A stretch of 64,000 nucleotides of DNA from Burkholderiales bacterium RIFCSPHIGHO2_01_FULL_63_240 (GCA_001770725.1 MERU01000006.1:372001-436000), one strand, 5' to 3'; numbered from the stretch's first letter, positions 40,188 to 50,112 are shown. Made by a program: numbers and translations. Notes: generated from the letters alone by a model not told the origin.

Positions 40188-40204
40188 AAGAATGATTCGC
40201 ATTG
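40188..40204 (-). promoter_or_regulatory. Fur-like box upstream of fbpA
   Basis: On the minus strand CAATGCGAATCATTCTT, close to Fur boxes found before iron-uptake genes of betaproteobacteria (AATGCGAATCATT). It lies between the desaturase gene and fbpA. Confidence 0.7.
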
Positions 40205-40252
40205 ATTGCTGGCAAAGGGCGTGGGCATTGGCCTTGCCCTGGCCGAGCGTCG

Positions 40253-41344
40253 TCAGGCTGTTTTCAGGCTGAACCGGTTGGCCCGGCGGAAGGTGCCGAA
40301 GTCGTTGAAGCGCACGCCCATCTCGCGCATCACCTGGTGGGCGATGCCGGCGTTCCACTGGCGGATGTAGAAAGGCTCCTTGACCGCGAAGTGGTGGATG
40401 GCGTGGGTGCTGCCGAAGTTGAAGCAAAACAGCTGCATCGGCATCAGCCACCAGGGGTTGAGCACCTGGCACTGCTGCATGGTGTTGCGCGCCTCCACGT
40501 CGCCGTAGTAATGCATGTTCGAGCTGATGAAGTGCAGGCAGAAGGTGCGCAGCAGGCAGGGCAGGGCGTAGACCACGCCGAAGACGTCCAGGCCAGCCAT
40601 CAACTGCGGCATCCACTGCGGCCAGGGGATGTCGACGCCCAGCAGCGGCGCGGCGAACTGCACCGCGTGCAGCACCACCCAGGCGTGAAAGCTGATGTAG
40701 TAGATGTGGCCGATGGGCATGTAGGCCATGGCCTGTTCCAGCGCCAGGCGGCGGGCCTCGGCGGCGTTGGCGGGCTTTTGCGCCTTGATGAACCGGGCGG
40801 TGGCGCGGCGCATCTCGAAGGGGCGCAGGGCCACGGCCAGCATGTTGTCGCCGGTCATGAGCAGGCGGCGCAGGCCCCAGGGTACGCCGTTGGTGATGCC
40901 GCGCTCTTCCAGGTCGGACTCGGTGCCCGAGACCTTGTGGTGGTGCAGGTGCAGCTTGCGGCGCACGAAGGGGCTGACGGTGGACGCCCGGGCCAGCCAG
41001 CCCACCAGCAGCATCAGGCTGTTCGCCCAGGGCTTGCTGCGAAAGTACATCTGGTGGATGAGGTCGTGCTCGAGCTCGTGGATGAACGACGCGAAGATGG
41101 CCACGGCCGGCACGCACACCCACCAGGGGATCAGGCCGTCGACGTAGGCCCAGCCGCTGGCGACCATGCCGAGCAAGGAGGCGACCATGATGGTCGCGCC
41201 AATGGCGTCCTGGTGGCGCAGCCAGGGGTGGCGGGCGCGCAGGTCTTCACCGGCTTTGAGCACGACGCTGCGGATGTGTTCTGACTTCTGGGCGTCGCTC
41301 ATGCGGCGGGGGTCGAGCGACCTGGGTGACAACTTCTTGCTCAT
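40253..41344 (-). CDS. Membrane fatty acid desaturase
   Basis: 363 residues with several hydrophobic segments and three histidine boxes: HELEHD, HLHHH and HAIHH. It is an AlkB/FADS-type di-iron enzyme of the inner membrane; substrate (acyl lipid or related) is unknown. A divergent-in-function AraC regulator gene is upstream on the same strand (41444-42496) and may control it. Confidence 0.9.
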   Translation of the reverse strand: MSKKLSPRSLDPRRMSDAQKSEHIRSVVLKAGEDLRARHPWLRHQDAIGATIMVASLLGMVASGWAYVDGLIPWWVCVPAVAIFASFIHELEHDLIHQMYFRSKPWANSLMLLVGWLARASTVSPFVRRKLHLHHHKVSGTESDLEERGITNGVPWGLRRLLMTGDNMLAVALRPFEMRRATARFIKAQKPANAAEARRLALEQAMAYMPIGHIYYISFHAWVVLHAVQFAAPLLGVDIPWPQWMPQLMAGLDVFGVVYALPCLLRTFCLHFISSNMHYYGDVEARNTMQQCQVLNPWWLMPMQLFCFNFGSTHAIHHFAVKEPFYIRQWNAGIAHQVMREMGVRFNDFGTFRRANRFSLKTA

Positions 41345-41443
41345 GTGCTCCTCGTTGGCGCCTGGATGTGGCGTTCTCTGACGAGCCTCAAGCGTAAGGA
41401 GTCGAGCCTGCTCAGCGTGAGGGGCGCGCAGGCCTGAAACTTG

Positions 41444-42496
41444 TCATTTCAGGCCACGGCTGGCCACCAGCCTGTCGCGCCAGGCCTTGGGCGACAGGCC
41501 CGTCCACTTGCCGAAGGCGCGCGCGAAATTGGCGGGGTCGGCATAACCCACCGCGTCGGCCACCTGCTTGATGGCCAGTTGTGGGTTGGCGAGCAGGCGC
41601 TCTGCGTCGCGCTGACGCACCTCGTCGAGCAGGGCCTGAAACGAGCAACCCTCGGCCTGCAGGCGACGCTTGAGCGTGCGCTCGGAGACGTGCAATTGCT
41701 CGGCGACCTCGGCCAACTCGGGGTAGCGGCCACCTTCGCAGCGCAGGCGCTCGACGACCTGGCCGCGCGTGCCGCTGGCCGCTGCCTGGCGGGACATCTC
41801 CTGCTCGCAGCGCTCGATGGCCAGCTGCACGCTGACCGGGTCGGCGGTGGCGATGGGCTCGTCGAGCATGCGCGCGGGGAAGTGGATTTCGACGGCGCGC
41901 TGGTTGAAGGTGAAAGGGGGCAGCCGGTCGCGGTAGCGGGCGTAGGCCTGGGGCTCGGCGTGGGGCACGTGGATGCGGCTGGCCCATCCGGCTGAGGCCG
42001 GATCCAGCCCCATGACCTTGGCGAACAGGCTGCAGAGCTCGACCACCACCAGGTCCATCACGAAGGCGCGGTAGGGCCCCAGTGGCACCGTCTCGCGCAG
42101 CTCGATGACGACCTCATCGCCCTGCACGGTCATCGCGTTGGTGAAGGCCGGCACGCGGGCGCGAAAGTAGCGTTCGCTGAACTCGATGGCTTCGCGCAGG
42201 GTGGCGCAGCTGATCAGGCCGAACCCGACGAAACCGTGCTTGGTGACCTGGCTGCGCAGGCCCAGTTCATAAGCGAGGCCGTGGTCGCGGTCCAGGCGCA
42301 GCGCGGTGGCCAGCAGCACGGCGTACTGCCAGGCGCCGATCTGGGCGCGCTGGTCCTGCAGCTGCTCGCGGGTGAGCTGCGAGCCGGCCAGCAGGTCGGC
42401 TTCGCGGTGGCCGCGCTCGAGCATCAGCGACAGCAGCGACAGCGCGTAGGTGGCCGGGATCGTGGCGGACAGCGATGGTGGGGGTGGGGACGACAT
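41444..42496 (-). CDS. AraC-family regulator with Arabinose_bd-like N-terminus
   Basis: 350 residues. The N-terminal domain (LTREQLQDQRAQIGAWQYAVLL ... HGFVGFGLISCATLREAI) is of the OruR/ArmR-like type, and the C-terminal double helix-turn-helix (VAEQLHVSERTLKRRLQAEG; QVADAVGYADPANFARAFGKWTG) is clear. It probably regulates the adjacent desaturase, by position. The frame is intact. Confidence 0.9.
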   Translation of the reverse strand: MSSPPPPSLSATIPATYALSLLSLMLERGHREADLLAGSQLTREQLQDQRAQIGAWQYAVLLATALRLDRDHGLAYELGLRSQVTKHGFVGFGLISCATLREAIEFSERYFRARVPAFTNAMTVQGDEVVIELRETVPLGPYRAFVMDLVVVELCSLFAKVMGLDPASAGWASRIHVPHAEPQAYARYRDRLPPFTFNQRAVEIHFPARMLDEPIATADPVSVQLAIERCEQEMSRQAAASGTRGQVVERLRCEGGRYPELAEVAEQLHVSERTLKRRLQAEGCSFQALLDEVRQRDAERLLANPQLAIKQVADAVGYADPANFARAFGKWTGLSPKAWRDRLVASRGLK

Positions 42497-42520
42497 CGGG
42501 GCGGATTCTAGGCACCCGGC

Positions 42521-44749
42521 TCAGCCGCCCCGTTGAGACAACCATGTCAGCAAGGCGCCTTCTTCCATGGGCCGAGCGAACAGCCAGCCCTGTCCTTGGT
42601 CGCAACCCATGGCCTGCAGCATGGCTTGCTGGGCCGCGGTTTCCACGCCTTCGGCGATCACCTGCATGCCCAGCAGCTGCCCCAGTTGCACCACCATGCG
42701 CGCGATGCGGCTGTCGTGCTCGATCTCGGCGATGAAGCTGCGGTCGATCTTCAGGCGCTGGGCCTGCAGGTGGCGCAGCACGCTCAGCGACGAGAAGCCG
42801 GTGCCGAAGTCGTCGATGGCCACGCTCAGGCCCAGGGCCCGGATGTCCTGCAGGCGCTGCTGGATGAGCGTGAGGTCGTCGGCGGCCATCGATTCGGTGA
42901 TCTCCAACTCGATGGCCTGCGGGGCCACGCCGGTTTCTTGCAGGGTGTGCGCCAGCAGCGGCACGAAGTCTGGCTCGCGCAACTGCGCATGCGAGACGTT
43001 GATGGCCATGGTCAGGGTGGTGTGACCGGCTTCGTGCAGGCGCCGCAGCGTGGCGCAGGCGGTGTGGGTCACGAAGCTGCCCAGCACCATCATCAGGCCG
43101 GCCTGTTCTGCCAGCGGGATGAAGCGGTCGGGCGGCACCATTTCGCCATCGGGGCGGCGCCAGCGCAGCAGCGCCTCCAGGCCCAGCACGCGCTCGGTCT
43201 TGAGGCACACCTTGGGCTGGTAGACGGCAAAGAGCTGGCTGGAGCCGGTGGCGGTGCGCAGGCTGTCGAGCAGTTGCATGCGGGCGCGGGCGGCCTGACC
43301 CATCTCGGCCGAGAAGTAGCAGGCCGTGCCGCGTCGCTGGCCCTTGGCGCGCTTGAGCGCGAGGTGGGCGTCCTTGAGCAGGTCGGCGCCGCGGTCGGCG
43401 TGTTCGTCGAGCCTGACCAGGCCCATGGTGGCGGACAGCCGCACCGACTGCTGCTGGATGATGAACGGCATGGCGAACAGGGCCTGCAGCTTCTCGGCGG
43501 TGACCTCGTCCGAAGGGCCCAGCACGCCGAAGACGTCGGCACCCAGGCGGGCCAGGCTGCAACCCGGGCTGAGCTGTTCGCGCAGGCGAGCCGCCACCGC
43601 GCGCAGCACGGCATCGCCAAAGCCGTGTCCCAGCATGTCGTTGATGTCGGCGAAGCCATCGATGTCGAGCACGGCCAGCGTGGCGGGCGAGGCCAGCCCG
43701 GGCACGTGGGTCAGCGTCTGCAGCATCTGGTTGAGGTTGGGGATGTGCAGCAGCGGGTCGACGTAGGCCTGGTCGACCAGCTGGCCGTACAGCAGCACGT
43801 TCTCGAAGCCGGCCGACATGCTCGAGCAAAAGACCTCGACGAGGTGGCGGTCCAGCGCCAGCAGGGGCGCGGGGTGGTCGACGAAGGCGGCCAGGCCACG
43901 GCCATCGGAGGTGGCGAAGTACAGCGCCAGGCCGTCGTCGAAATGGCTGTGGCGTTCGTCCAGGCAGCGTTGCAGCGCGGCCTGCACGCGCGGCAGGCCC
44001 AGCTCGCTCAAGGGGCGCTGGATGAGGTCGCCATAGCGGCCTGCGGCGGCGATCACGCGGGCCGGCTCGCCGTGCCCCTGCAGCCCGGCCTGCGCGCAGA
44101 TCAGGCCCTCGGGTTCGATGCCCAGCAGCGCGCACAGCTGGCTGACCACGCCTTGCGCGAACAGGTGCATGCCGTGCAGCTTGCTCAGGTCGGTGCTGGC
44201 GCGCACCACCATCTCCAGGCCGCGGCGCGTCTGCTCGTGCGCGCGCATCTGGCGGTAGACGCGCACGGCCACGGTCAGGCTGGTGAACAGGCGCACCCGC
44301 GTCAGCTCGGACTTGGTGCGGTAGTCGTTGATGTCGTAGTGGCGGATGGTGTCGAGCTCGGGCGCGTAGCCCGGCTGGCCCGTGCGCAGGATGATGCGCA
44401 GCGACTCGCGCTTGAGGGTGTTGCGCACGTCGTGCACGAGCTTGAGGCCCGCATCATCGGACTCCATCACCACGTCGAGCAGGATGACGGCCAGGTCGTC
44501 GTGCCGTGCGACCTGGTCCATGGCTTCATGGCGCGAGTAGGCGTGCAGCAGTTGCAGCGGCCGGCCTTCGATGCTCAGGTCGCGCAGCGCCATCTCGGTG
44601 GCACGGTGCACGTCGGCATCGTCGTCGACGATGAGCACCTGCCAGGGCGGCATGGTGGCCGCAGGCGGCGACGCGTCGGTGTCGTCGTCGACGAAAGGCA
44701 CGAGGTCCTCGTCATCGAGGGGCATGTCGGTGGAGGCCTGGTCAGGCAT
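42521..44749 (-). CDS. Response regulator with REC, DUF3369-like, degenerate GGDEF and EAL domains
   Basis: 742 residues. REC domain (VLIVDDDADVHRATEMAL, phosphoacceptor in VILLDVVMES), then a DUF3369-like GAF-type middle part, then a GGDEF domain in which the signature reads GADVF (LARLGADVFGVL), so cyclase activity is unlikely. The EAL domain is intact: EALLRW, ELEITESM, IDDFGTGFSS, IAEGVET. It should therefore act as a c-di-GMP phosphodiesterase controlled by phosphorylation. The start overlaps the stop of the histidine kinase gene by 8 bases. Confidence 0.94.
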   Translation of the reverse strand: MPDQASTDMPLDDEDLVPFVDDDTDASPPAATMPPWQVLIVDDDADVHRATEMALRDLSIEGRPLQLLHAYSRHEAMDQVARHDDLAVILLDVVMESDDAGLKLVHDVRNTLKRESLRIILRTGQPGYAPELDTIRHYDINDYRTKSELTRVRLFTSLTVAVRVYRQMRAHEQTRRGLEMVVRASTDLSKLHGMHLFAQGVVSQLCALLGIEPEGLICAQAGLQGHGEPARVIAAAGRYGDLIQRPLSELGLPRVQAALQRCLDERHSHFDDGLALYFATSDGRGLAAFVDHPAPLLALDRHLVEVFCSSMSAGFENVLLYGQLVDQAYVDPLLHIPNLNQMLQTLTHVPGLASPATLAVLDIDGFADINDMLGHGFGDAVLRAVAARLREQLSPGCSLARLGADVFGVLGPSDEVTAEKLQALFAMPFIIQQQSVRLSATMGLVRLDEHADRGADLLKDAHLALKRAKGQRRGTACYFSAEMGQAARARMQLLDSLRTATGSSQLFAVYQPKVCLKTERVLGLEALLRWRRPDGEMVPPDRFIPLAEQAGLMMVLGSFVTHTACATLRRLHEAGHTTLTMAINVSHAQLREPDFVPLLAHTLQETGVAPQAIELEITESMAADDLTLIQQRLQDIRALGLSVAIDDFGTGFSSLSVLRHLQAQRLKIDRSFIAEIEHDSRIARMVVQLGQLLGMQVIAEGVETAAQQAMLQAMGCDQGQGWLFARPMEEGALLTWLSQRGG

Positions 44750-46493
44750 GGGCAGCGCTTTCGGATGCGTCGGGTTGCGGGGCTTGCAGCGGGATCCGCA
44801 GCGTCACGGTGGTGCCCCGTCCCACCGCGCTGTCGATGTGCACCGAGCCGCCCAGCAGCTCCGTCACCAAGGAGTAGACGATGTGCATGCCCAGGCCCGA
44901 CCCACCGTGGCCCAGCCGGGTGGTGAAGAAGGGGTCGAACACGCGCGAGAGGTGCTCGGGCGGGATGCCGCAGCCGTTGTCGCGCAAGCTCAGCGTGAGC
45001 TGCTCGCCGCTGACCTGGCCGTGTACCTCGATGCGCGGCTCGGCCTGCTCGGCGAAGGCGTGCACCACGGCGTTGTTGACGATGTTCATGATCACCTGGC
45101 TGAGCGGGCCGGGGTAGCTGTCGAGCGTCACGCCTGCGGGCAGGTCGTGCGTCAGCGTGACCCCGGCTCGGCGCAGGGTGGGGCTCAGCGTGAGGGTGAG
45201 CTCGTGCACGATCTCGCGCAGGTCGAACTGGCGCCGCTGGTGGCTGGACTGGTCCACCGCCACCTGCTTGAAGCCGCTGATGAGCTCGGCCGCGCGGCGC
45301 AGGTTGCGCTCCATCACGTCCAGGCCTTCCTGCACCTCGCCGACGAAGCGTGTCAGCGACGAGCGCCGCAGGCCCGCGGCCATCTCGTCGGCGAAGCGGC
45401 GCTGCTGATCGGCCAGGGTGCTGGCGACGATCACGGCATTGCCGATCGGTGTGTTGAGCTCGTGCGCCACGCCGGCCACCAGCGAGCCCAGTCCGGCGAG
45501 TTTTTCCGAGCGCACCAGCTCGCCCTGCGTGCGGTGCAGGTCGTCGATGGCGGCTTCGAGTTCGCGGGTGCGCTCGCTGACGCGTTGCTCCAGACTGGCG
45601 TTGAGCGCTTCCAAGGCATGCTGGGCCTGGCGTTGCTCGGTGACATCGACGTAGCTGGTCAGGATGGCGTCGCCCACCAACGCACCGCCCACCCGCATCG
45701 ACCGCACCTCACCGCCCTTGCAGGTGACCCGCACCTCGGTCTGCTGCAGCTCGCGCCCCTCGTTGACGACGCGGCCGATGGCCTTGTTCCAGATCTCCTG
45801 CACCGCCTGCCGGTAGGTGGGGTCGGGGTAGGCCTTCTGCCACCATTGCGCCATCGTCGGGACGTCGTTGCGGTCGTACCCCAGCACACGGGACCACTGT
45901 CGGTTGAAGTCGATCAACTGGCCTTGCGGGGTGGTCAGCGCCAGGGGCACCGGCGCCAGCTCGAACAGGCGCCGGAACTGGCGCTCGCTGGCCTGCACCG
46001 CCTCGGCCGCGCGCCGTGCCTGGGTGACATCGCGAAGCACCGCCACGAAGCGCGGCACCTGGCCCGCCTCGCGCTGAAAAGCGGGGGCCAAAGCGACCTC
46101 GGCGGTGAAAGGCTCGCCGCCATGGCGCAGGTGCTCCCAAAGGAACCGCTGGGCCTCGCCTCCCATCGCCCGCGCGATGTTGGCGTTGGCCAGGTCCTCC
46201 GATCTGCCGCCGCCTGGTTGCAGCATGGGTGACAGGGAGGCCGGGTGGGCGCCCAGCAACTCAACGTGGGGCATGCCGAACATCCGCTCGGCCGCCGGGT
46301 TGCATTCGACGATGCGGCCGGCTTCCATCAGCAGGACGGCATCGTTCGTGTTCTCGACCATGGTGCGGAATTCGCGCATCTGGCGGATGGCGGTTTCGGC
46401 CTGGCCCTGCAGCCTCCTGGCTCGCGGCAACTGCCAGAGCAACGCCAGCGCGGCGCCCCCGGCAGCCGAAAGTGCGAGCAAGCCCCAGCTCAC
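44742..46493 (-). CDS. PAS-containing sensor histidine kinase
   Basis: 583 residues. One N-terminal membrane helix (about 2-20), two PAS domains (about 45-160 and 170-290), a coiled-coil linker, the HisKA box GVAHELNTP with His near 344, and a HATPase domain (NNAVVHAF, DNGCGIPPE, GGSGLGMHIV). It is probably the partner of the overlapping REC-EAL regulator. A GTG start at 46493 is preferred because AGGAGG lies five bases upstream; the frame extends further but into the tRNA and its terminator. Confidence 0.93.
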   Translation of the reverse strand: MSWGLLALSAAGGAALALLWQLPRARRLQGQAETAIRQMREFRTMVENTNDAVLLMEAGRIVECNPAAERMFGMPHVELLGAHPASLSPMLQPGGGRSEDLANANIARAMGGEAQRFLWEHLRHGGEPFTAEVALAPAFQREAGQVPRFVAVLRDVTQARRAAEAVQASERQFRRLFELAPVPLALTTPQGQLIDFNRQWSRVLGYDRNDVPTMAQWWQKAYPDPTYRQAVQEIWNKAIGRVVNEGRELQQTEVRVTCKGGEVRSMRVGGALVGDAILTSYVDVTEQRQAQHALEALNASLEQRVSERTRELEAAIDDLHRTQGELVRSEKLAGLGSLVAGVAHELNTPIGNAVIVASTLADQQRRFADEMAAGLRRSSLTRFVGEVQEGLDVMERNLRRAAELISGFKQVAVDQSSHQRRQFDLREIVHELTLTLSPTLRRAGVTLTHDLPAGVTLDSYPGPLSQVIMNIVNNAVVHAFAEQAEPRIEVHGQVSGEQLTLSLRDNGCGIPPEHLSRVFDPFFTTRLGHGGSGLGMHIVYSLVTELLGGSVHIDSAVGRGTTVTLRIPLQAPQPDASESAAHA

Positions 46494-46713
46494 CGATGCC
46501 TCCTCGGCGTCACAGCGGTGCGGCTCCGTGAAACGAACTGGACGGGTTGATTCATGCGTGGGCGGCAGGTTGCCGGCCCAATATAGCTGCCCTGGGGGCT
46601 CCTGGGCGCTGGTGGTTGCCAGCGGCATCGCCCGATCGCGCTCAGGCGCCTGGGCCCCGCTGACGCCGCCTTGTCCGACGGCCGCACCTTCAACCCGGGC
46701 CGTGTCAGGCATG

Positions 46714-46742
46714 AAAAAGGCCCAGCATCTCTGCTGGGCCTT
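46714..46742 (-). terminator. Terminator after tRNA
   Basis: AAGGCCCAGCA and TGCTGGGCCTT form an 11-bp stem with a 4-base loop; a T-run follows on the minus strand. It ends the tRNA transcript before the kinase gene. Confidence 0.9.
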
Positions 46743-46749
46743 GGTGTTT

Positions 46750-46826
46750 TGGTGGCGCTTCACGGACTCGAACCGCGGACCTGTGGATTATGATTCCATC
46801 GCTCTAACCGACTGAGCTAAAGCGCC
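46750..46826 (-). tRNA. tRNA with CAU anticodon, probably elongator tRNA-Met
   Basis: The minus strand folds into a full cloverleaf: acceptor GGCGCTT/AAGCGCC, D-arm GCTCAGTCGGTTAGAGC, anticodon loop ATCATAA (anticodon CAU), T-arm with GGTTCGAGTCC, discriminator A and an encoded CCA. Elongator tRNA-Met is likely; tRNA-Ile2 (lysidine-modified CAU) cannot be excluded by eye. Confidence 0.93.
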
Positions 46827-46915
46827 ATCAAGCCTTGAAGTTTACACCGAAATTCTGGCCAGAAGCAAGCCCCCTTGCGTTGACGTGGGCCGAACGCATC
46901 AAAGCGCTCCCACCC

Positions 46916-46943
46916 CTTGAAAGCCCGGCACCTGTCCCCACCT
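46916..46943 (+). promoter_or_regulatory. Heat-shock (RpoH) promoter of htpG
   Basis: CTTGAAA - 13 bases - CCCCACCT, matching the sigma-32 consensus CTTGAAA-N11-16-CCCCATNT. It lies about 100 bases before the htpG ATG. Confidence 0.82.
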
Positions 46944-47043
46944 GTGCGCCGCTGGCGCAACATGGCCTCGTCGCGAGACAGGCCCGGCGCCCATCGGTCC
47001 AACCCCAACCTGCCGCCCGCAGAGGCGAAGAGGCCCTCATCCC

Positions 47044-48945
47044 ATGAGCAAGCAAACCCATTCGTTCCAGGCCGAAGTCAAGCAACTGCTGCACCTCGTC
47101 ACGCACGCGCTTTACTCGAACAAGGAAATCTTCCTGCGCGAGCTGATCTCCAACGCGTCCGACGCGTGCGACAAGCTTCGCTTCGAAGCGCTCGACAACG
47201 CCGCCCTCTATGAAGACGCCCCCAACCTCGACGTGCGCATCCTCGTCGACAAGGAGGCCCGCACGCTCACCATCCGCGACAACGGCATCGGCATGAGCGC
47301 GCAAGAGGCCATCGACCACCTGGGCACCATCGCCAAGTCCGGCACCAAGGACTTCATGGGCCGCCTCTCGGGTGACCAGCAGAAGGACGCCCAGCTCATC
47401 GGCCAGTTCGGCGTGGGCTTCTACAGTGGCTACATCGTGGCCGACCGCATCACCGTCGAATCCCGCCGCGCGGGCCTTCAGCCGGAAGAAGGCATGCGCT
47501 GGAGCAGCGAGGGCACGGGTGACTTCGAGGTCGACACCATCACCAAGCCCACCCGCGGCACCGACATCATCCTGCACCTGCGCGAAGGCGAAGACGAGTA
47601 CCTTGCTGCCTGGAAGCTGCGCAGCATCGTGGGCAAGTACTCCGACCACATCTCCCTGCCCATCCTCATGCAGAAGGAAGAGTGGGACGCCGACAAGGGC
47701 GAGTACGTGCGCAAGGACGAGTGGGAAACCATCAACCAGGCCGCTGCGCTCTGGACGCGCAGCAAGTCCGACATCACGCCCGAGCAGTACGCCGAGTTCT
47801 ACAAGCAGCTCAGCCACGACAGCGAAGACCCGCTGGCCCACACCCACAACCGCGTCGAGGGCCGCAGCGAATACACCCAGCTGCTCTACATCCCGGCCAA
47901 GGCCCCTTACGACCTCTGGAACCGCGACAAGAAGGGCGGCCTCAAGCTCTACGTCAAGCGCGTCTTCATCATGGACGACGCCGAAGCCCTGCTGCCCAGC
48001 TACCTGCGCTTCGTCAAGGGCGTGGTCGACTCGTCTGACTTGCCGCTCAACGTCAGCCGCGAGATCCTGCAGGAAAGCCGCGACGTCAAGGTCATCCGAG
48101 AAGGCTGCACCAAGCGCGTGCTGTCCATGCTCGAAGACCTGGCGGGCAATGAAGACCAGGCCAAGCGCGACCAATACGCCGCTTTCTGGACCGAGTTCGG
48201 CCAGGTGCTCAAAGAGGGCGTCGGCGAGGACTTCGCCAACCGCGACCGCATCGCCAAGTTGCTGCGCTTTGCATCCACCGGCGTGGACGACGGCGCCACC
48301 CAGTCGGTGAGCCTGGCCGATTACGTGGGCCGCATGAAGGAAGGCCAGGACGCCATCTACGTCATCACCGCCGACACCCTGGCCGCGGCCAAGAACAGCC
48401 CGCAGCTCGAGCTCTTCAAGAAGAAGGGCATCGAGGTGCTGCTGCTGACCGACCGCGTCGACGAGTGGCTGCTCTCGCACCTGCACGAGTTCGAGGGCAA
48501 GCCACTGCACAACGTCACCAAGGGCGCCGTGGACCTGGGCTCGCTGCAGGACGAGGCCGAAAAGAAGCAGGCCGAAGAAGCCGCCGAGGCTTTCAAGCCT
48601 TTGCTGGAGCGCCTGAAGACCGCGCTGGCCGACCGCGCCAAGGACGTGCGCATCACCACGCGCCTGGTTGACTCGCCCGCCTGCCTGGTCACCGAGGACG
48701 GCGAGATCAGCGGCCACCTGGCGCGCCTGCTCAAGCAAGCCGGCCAGGCCGCGCCCGAGGTCAAGCCTGTGCTCGAGCTCAACCCCGAGCACGCCCTGGT
48801 CAAGAAGCTCGAAGCCAGCGAGCACCTCGACGACCTCGCCCACATCCTGTTCGACCAGGCCCTGCTGGCCGAAGGCGGCCAGCTCGACGACCCGGCCGCC
48901 TACGTGCGCCGCATCAACTCCCTGCTCGTGACGGCCGCCGTCTGA
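47044..48945 (+). CDS. htpG: Molecular chaperone HtpG (Hsp90)
   Basis: 633 residues. The N-terminal GHKL ATPase has [21 protein letters not shown] and [11 protein letters not shown]; the middle and C-terminal domains follow. It is an ATP-dependent chaperone, homodimeric, cytosolic, and stress-induced here through the RpoH promoter. Confidence 0.98.
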   Translation: MSKQTHSFQAEVKQLLHLVTHALYSNKEIFLRELISNASDACDKLRFEALDNAALYEDAPNLDVRILVDKEARTLTIRDNGIGMSAQEAIDHLGTIAKSGTKDFMGRLSGDQQKDAQLIGQFGVGFYSGYIVADRITVESRRAGLQPEEGMRWSSEGTGDFEVDTITKPTRGTDIILHLREGEDEYLAAWKLRSIVGKYSDHISLPILMQKEEWDADKGEYVRKDEWETINQAAALWTRSKSDITPEQYAEFYKQLSHDSEDPLAHTHNRVEGRSEYTQLLYIPAKAPYDLWNRDKKGGLKLYVKRVFIMDDAEALLPSYLRFVKGVVDSSDLPLNVSREILQESRDVKVIREGCTKRVLSMLEDLAGNEDQAKRDQYAAFWTEFGQVLKEGVGEDFANRDRIAKLLRFASTGVDDGATQSVSLADYVGRMKEGQDAIYVITADTLAAAKNSPQLELFKKKGIEVLLLTDRVDEWLLSHLHEFEGKPLHNVTKGAVDLGSLQDEAEKKQAEEAAEAFKPLLERLKTALADRAKDVRITTRLVDSPACLVTEDGEISGHLARLLKQAGQAAPEVKPVLELNPEHALVKKLEASEHLDDLAHILFDQALLAEGGQLDDPAAYVRRINSLLVTAAV

Positions 48946-49014
48946 CCAGGGCAGGCTGACCGGGCGGCCTGCGCCGCCGCCGTGTGCACGTGGCAAACAG
49001 CCCGGAAACAAACG

Positions 49015-49049
49015 GGCCCCGACGCGTCACCGCGTGCGGGGCCTTTTTT
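49015..49049 (+). terminator. Rho-independent terminator of htpG
   Basis: GGCCCCGACGCG and CGCGTGCGGGGCC form the stem around TCAC, followed by a run of six T. It is about 70 bases after the htpG stop. Confidence 0.92.
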
Positions 49050-49069
49050 GCGGACCTTCGGGGGCTGGG

Positions 49070-49780
49070 TCAGATCGGGTTCACCAGCATCTTCAGCCAG
49101 TCGCTGGCGTGCATCACGTTGTAGCGGATGCGGTATAGCGCCTCGGCCGCGATCGATTGCAAGGAGCTGTCGATGTGCGTGCCCACCGTGTCGGGCGGCA
49201 GCTTCAGCCAGGCTTCGGCGTCCGGGCCATCGCGTTCGATGACGGCGCCGGCCTTGGCCGCGATGCGCAACATCGGGCCGTTCTCGCTGAGCGCGTGGAT
49301 CATCATGTGGCTGGCGTGCTGGTTGCGCGCGTGCATCATGGCGTGAACGAACAGGCGCAGGCCCAGGCCCTTGCCGCGGCCCGCCGGCAACACCGAGACG
49401 CCGAACTCCATGGCGCGGCCGCGCGAAGAGCCATCACCAGCCGGGCCCTTGCCGGGCATGGCGGCCAGGTGGGCCACGGCCACCAGGTGCAGCTTGCTGT
49501 TGAAGATGCCGAAAACCTCGTCGCGCTTGAAGTCGATCGAGGCCACGTATTGCTGGATCTGCTCCGTGGTCGCCTTGTAGCCGAAGCGCAGGTAACGGTC
49601 GCGCTCGTCCAGGTCCAGCAAGTGGGCCAGGATGCGGCGGCGGTGGCGGGCGTGCAGGTCGCGGATGGGCACCCAGCCCTCGACGGGGCGGGCGTTCGCC
49701 GACCCGGAGGTGGGCGATGGTTCGGTTGGCGTTCGCATGCCGAAACGGTCGATGGGCGGACGAGAGCGGATCTTGGTCAT
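49070..49780 (-). CDS. GNAT-family acetyltransferase
   Basis: 236 residues. The N-terminus is low in complexity (PTEPSPTSGSAN), then a GNAT core with MEFGVSVLPAGRGKGLGLRLFVHAMMHAR (motif A, acetyl-CoA binding) and ENGPMLRIAAKAGA. The DLDERDRYLRFGY stretch is typical of a subgroup next to Burkholderiales genes. Substrate unknown. Confidence 0.87.
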   Translation of the reverse strand: MTKIRSRPPIDRFGMRTPTEPSPTSGSANARPVEGWVPIRDLHARHRRRILAHLLDLDERDRYLRFGYKATTEQIQQYVASIDFKRDEVFGIFNSKLHLVAVAHLAAMPGKGPAGDGSSRGRAMEFGVSVLPAGRGKGLGLRLFVHAMMHARNQHASHMMIHALSENGPMLRIAAKAGAVIERDGPDAEAWLKLPPDTVGTHIDSSLQSIAAEALYRIRYNVMHASDWLKMLVNPI

Positions 49781-49995
49781 GGCTGACCCCTTTTACTTGG
49801 CCGATTGGGAGTCGTCTCTGGAGTCTCGGATCTCCCTTTGGGACTGTCGTCACCGGCCTGCCTGGCAATGTAGGTGAAAACCCTTGGTGTCGCAAGGCAT
49901 CCCCTGCGTTGACCTTGCGACGTGTCAACTACTTCACGTCATCCGGTGTCCGATCATCGCCGGCTCGCCCGGCTGCGCCAGGGTGTTGCTGCACC

Positions 49996-50025
49996 TTGTG
50001 GAAACCGCTAAACCTGGGCTAGAAT
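49996..50025 (+). promoter_or_regulatory. Sigma-70 promoter of rplM-rpsI
   Basis: TTGTGG (49996-50001), an 18-base spacer and TAGAAT (50020-50025). The transcript should start near 50032, giving a leader of about 220 bases. The rest of 49781-49995 shows no gene. Confidence 0.7.
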
Positions 50026-50030
50026 GCTGG

Positions 50031-50112
50031 ATTCCCGTCGCGGTTGCCGGGAATGGTGCGCTTTTGCTTTACGTTGAGTCGGGGCAGAAGGCGCGCCAGG
50101 GTTGTTGCCCCG
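50031..50112 (+). promoter_or_regulatory. Structured leader of rplM-rpsI
   Basis: Two hairpins: ATTCCCG (50031-50037) with CGGGAAT (50048-50054), and CGGGGCA (50080-50086) with TGCCCCG (50106-50112). They lie at the start of the predicted message. Control by a ribosomal protein is possible; no known leader family was recognised. Confidence 0.45.

Noticed and set aside
46494-46763. N-terminal extension of the histidine kinase
   Set aside because: It would run through the tRNA terminator and part of the tRNA; the GTG at 46493 has a perfect AGGAGG site.
46750-46826. tRNA-Ile2 instead of tRNA-Met
   Set aside because: The CAU loop fits both; Met is the more usual gene of this form, but the alternative remains open.
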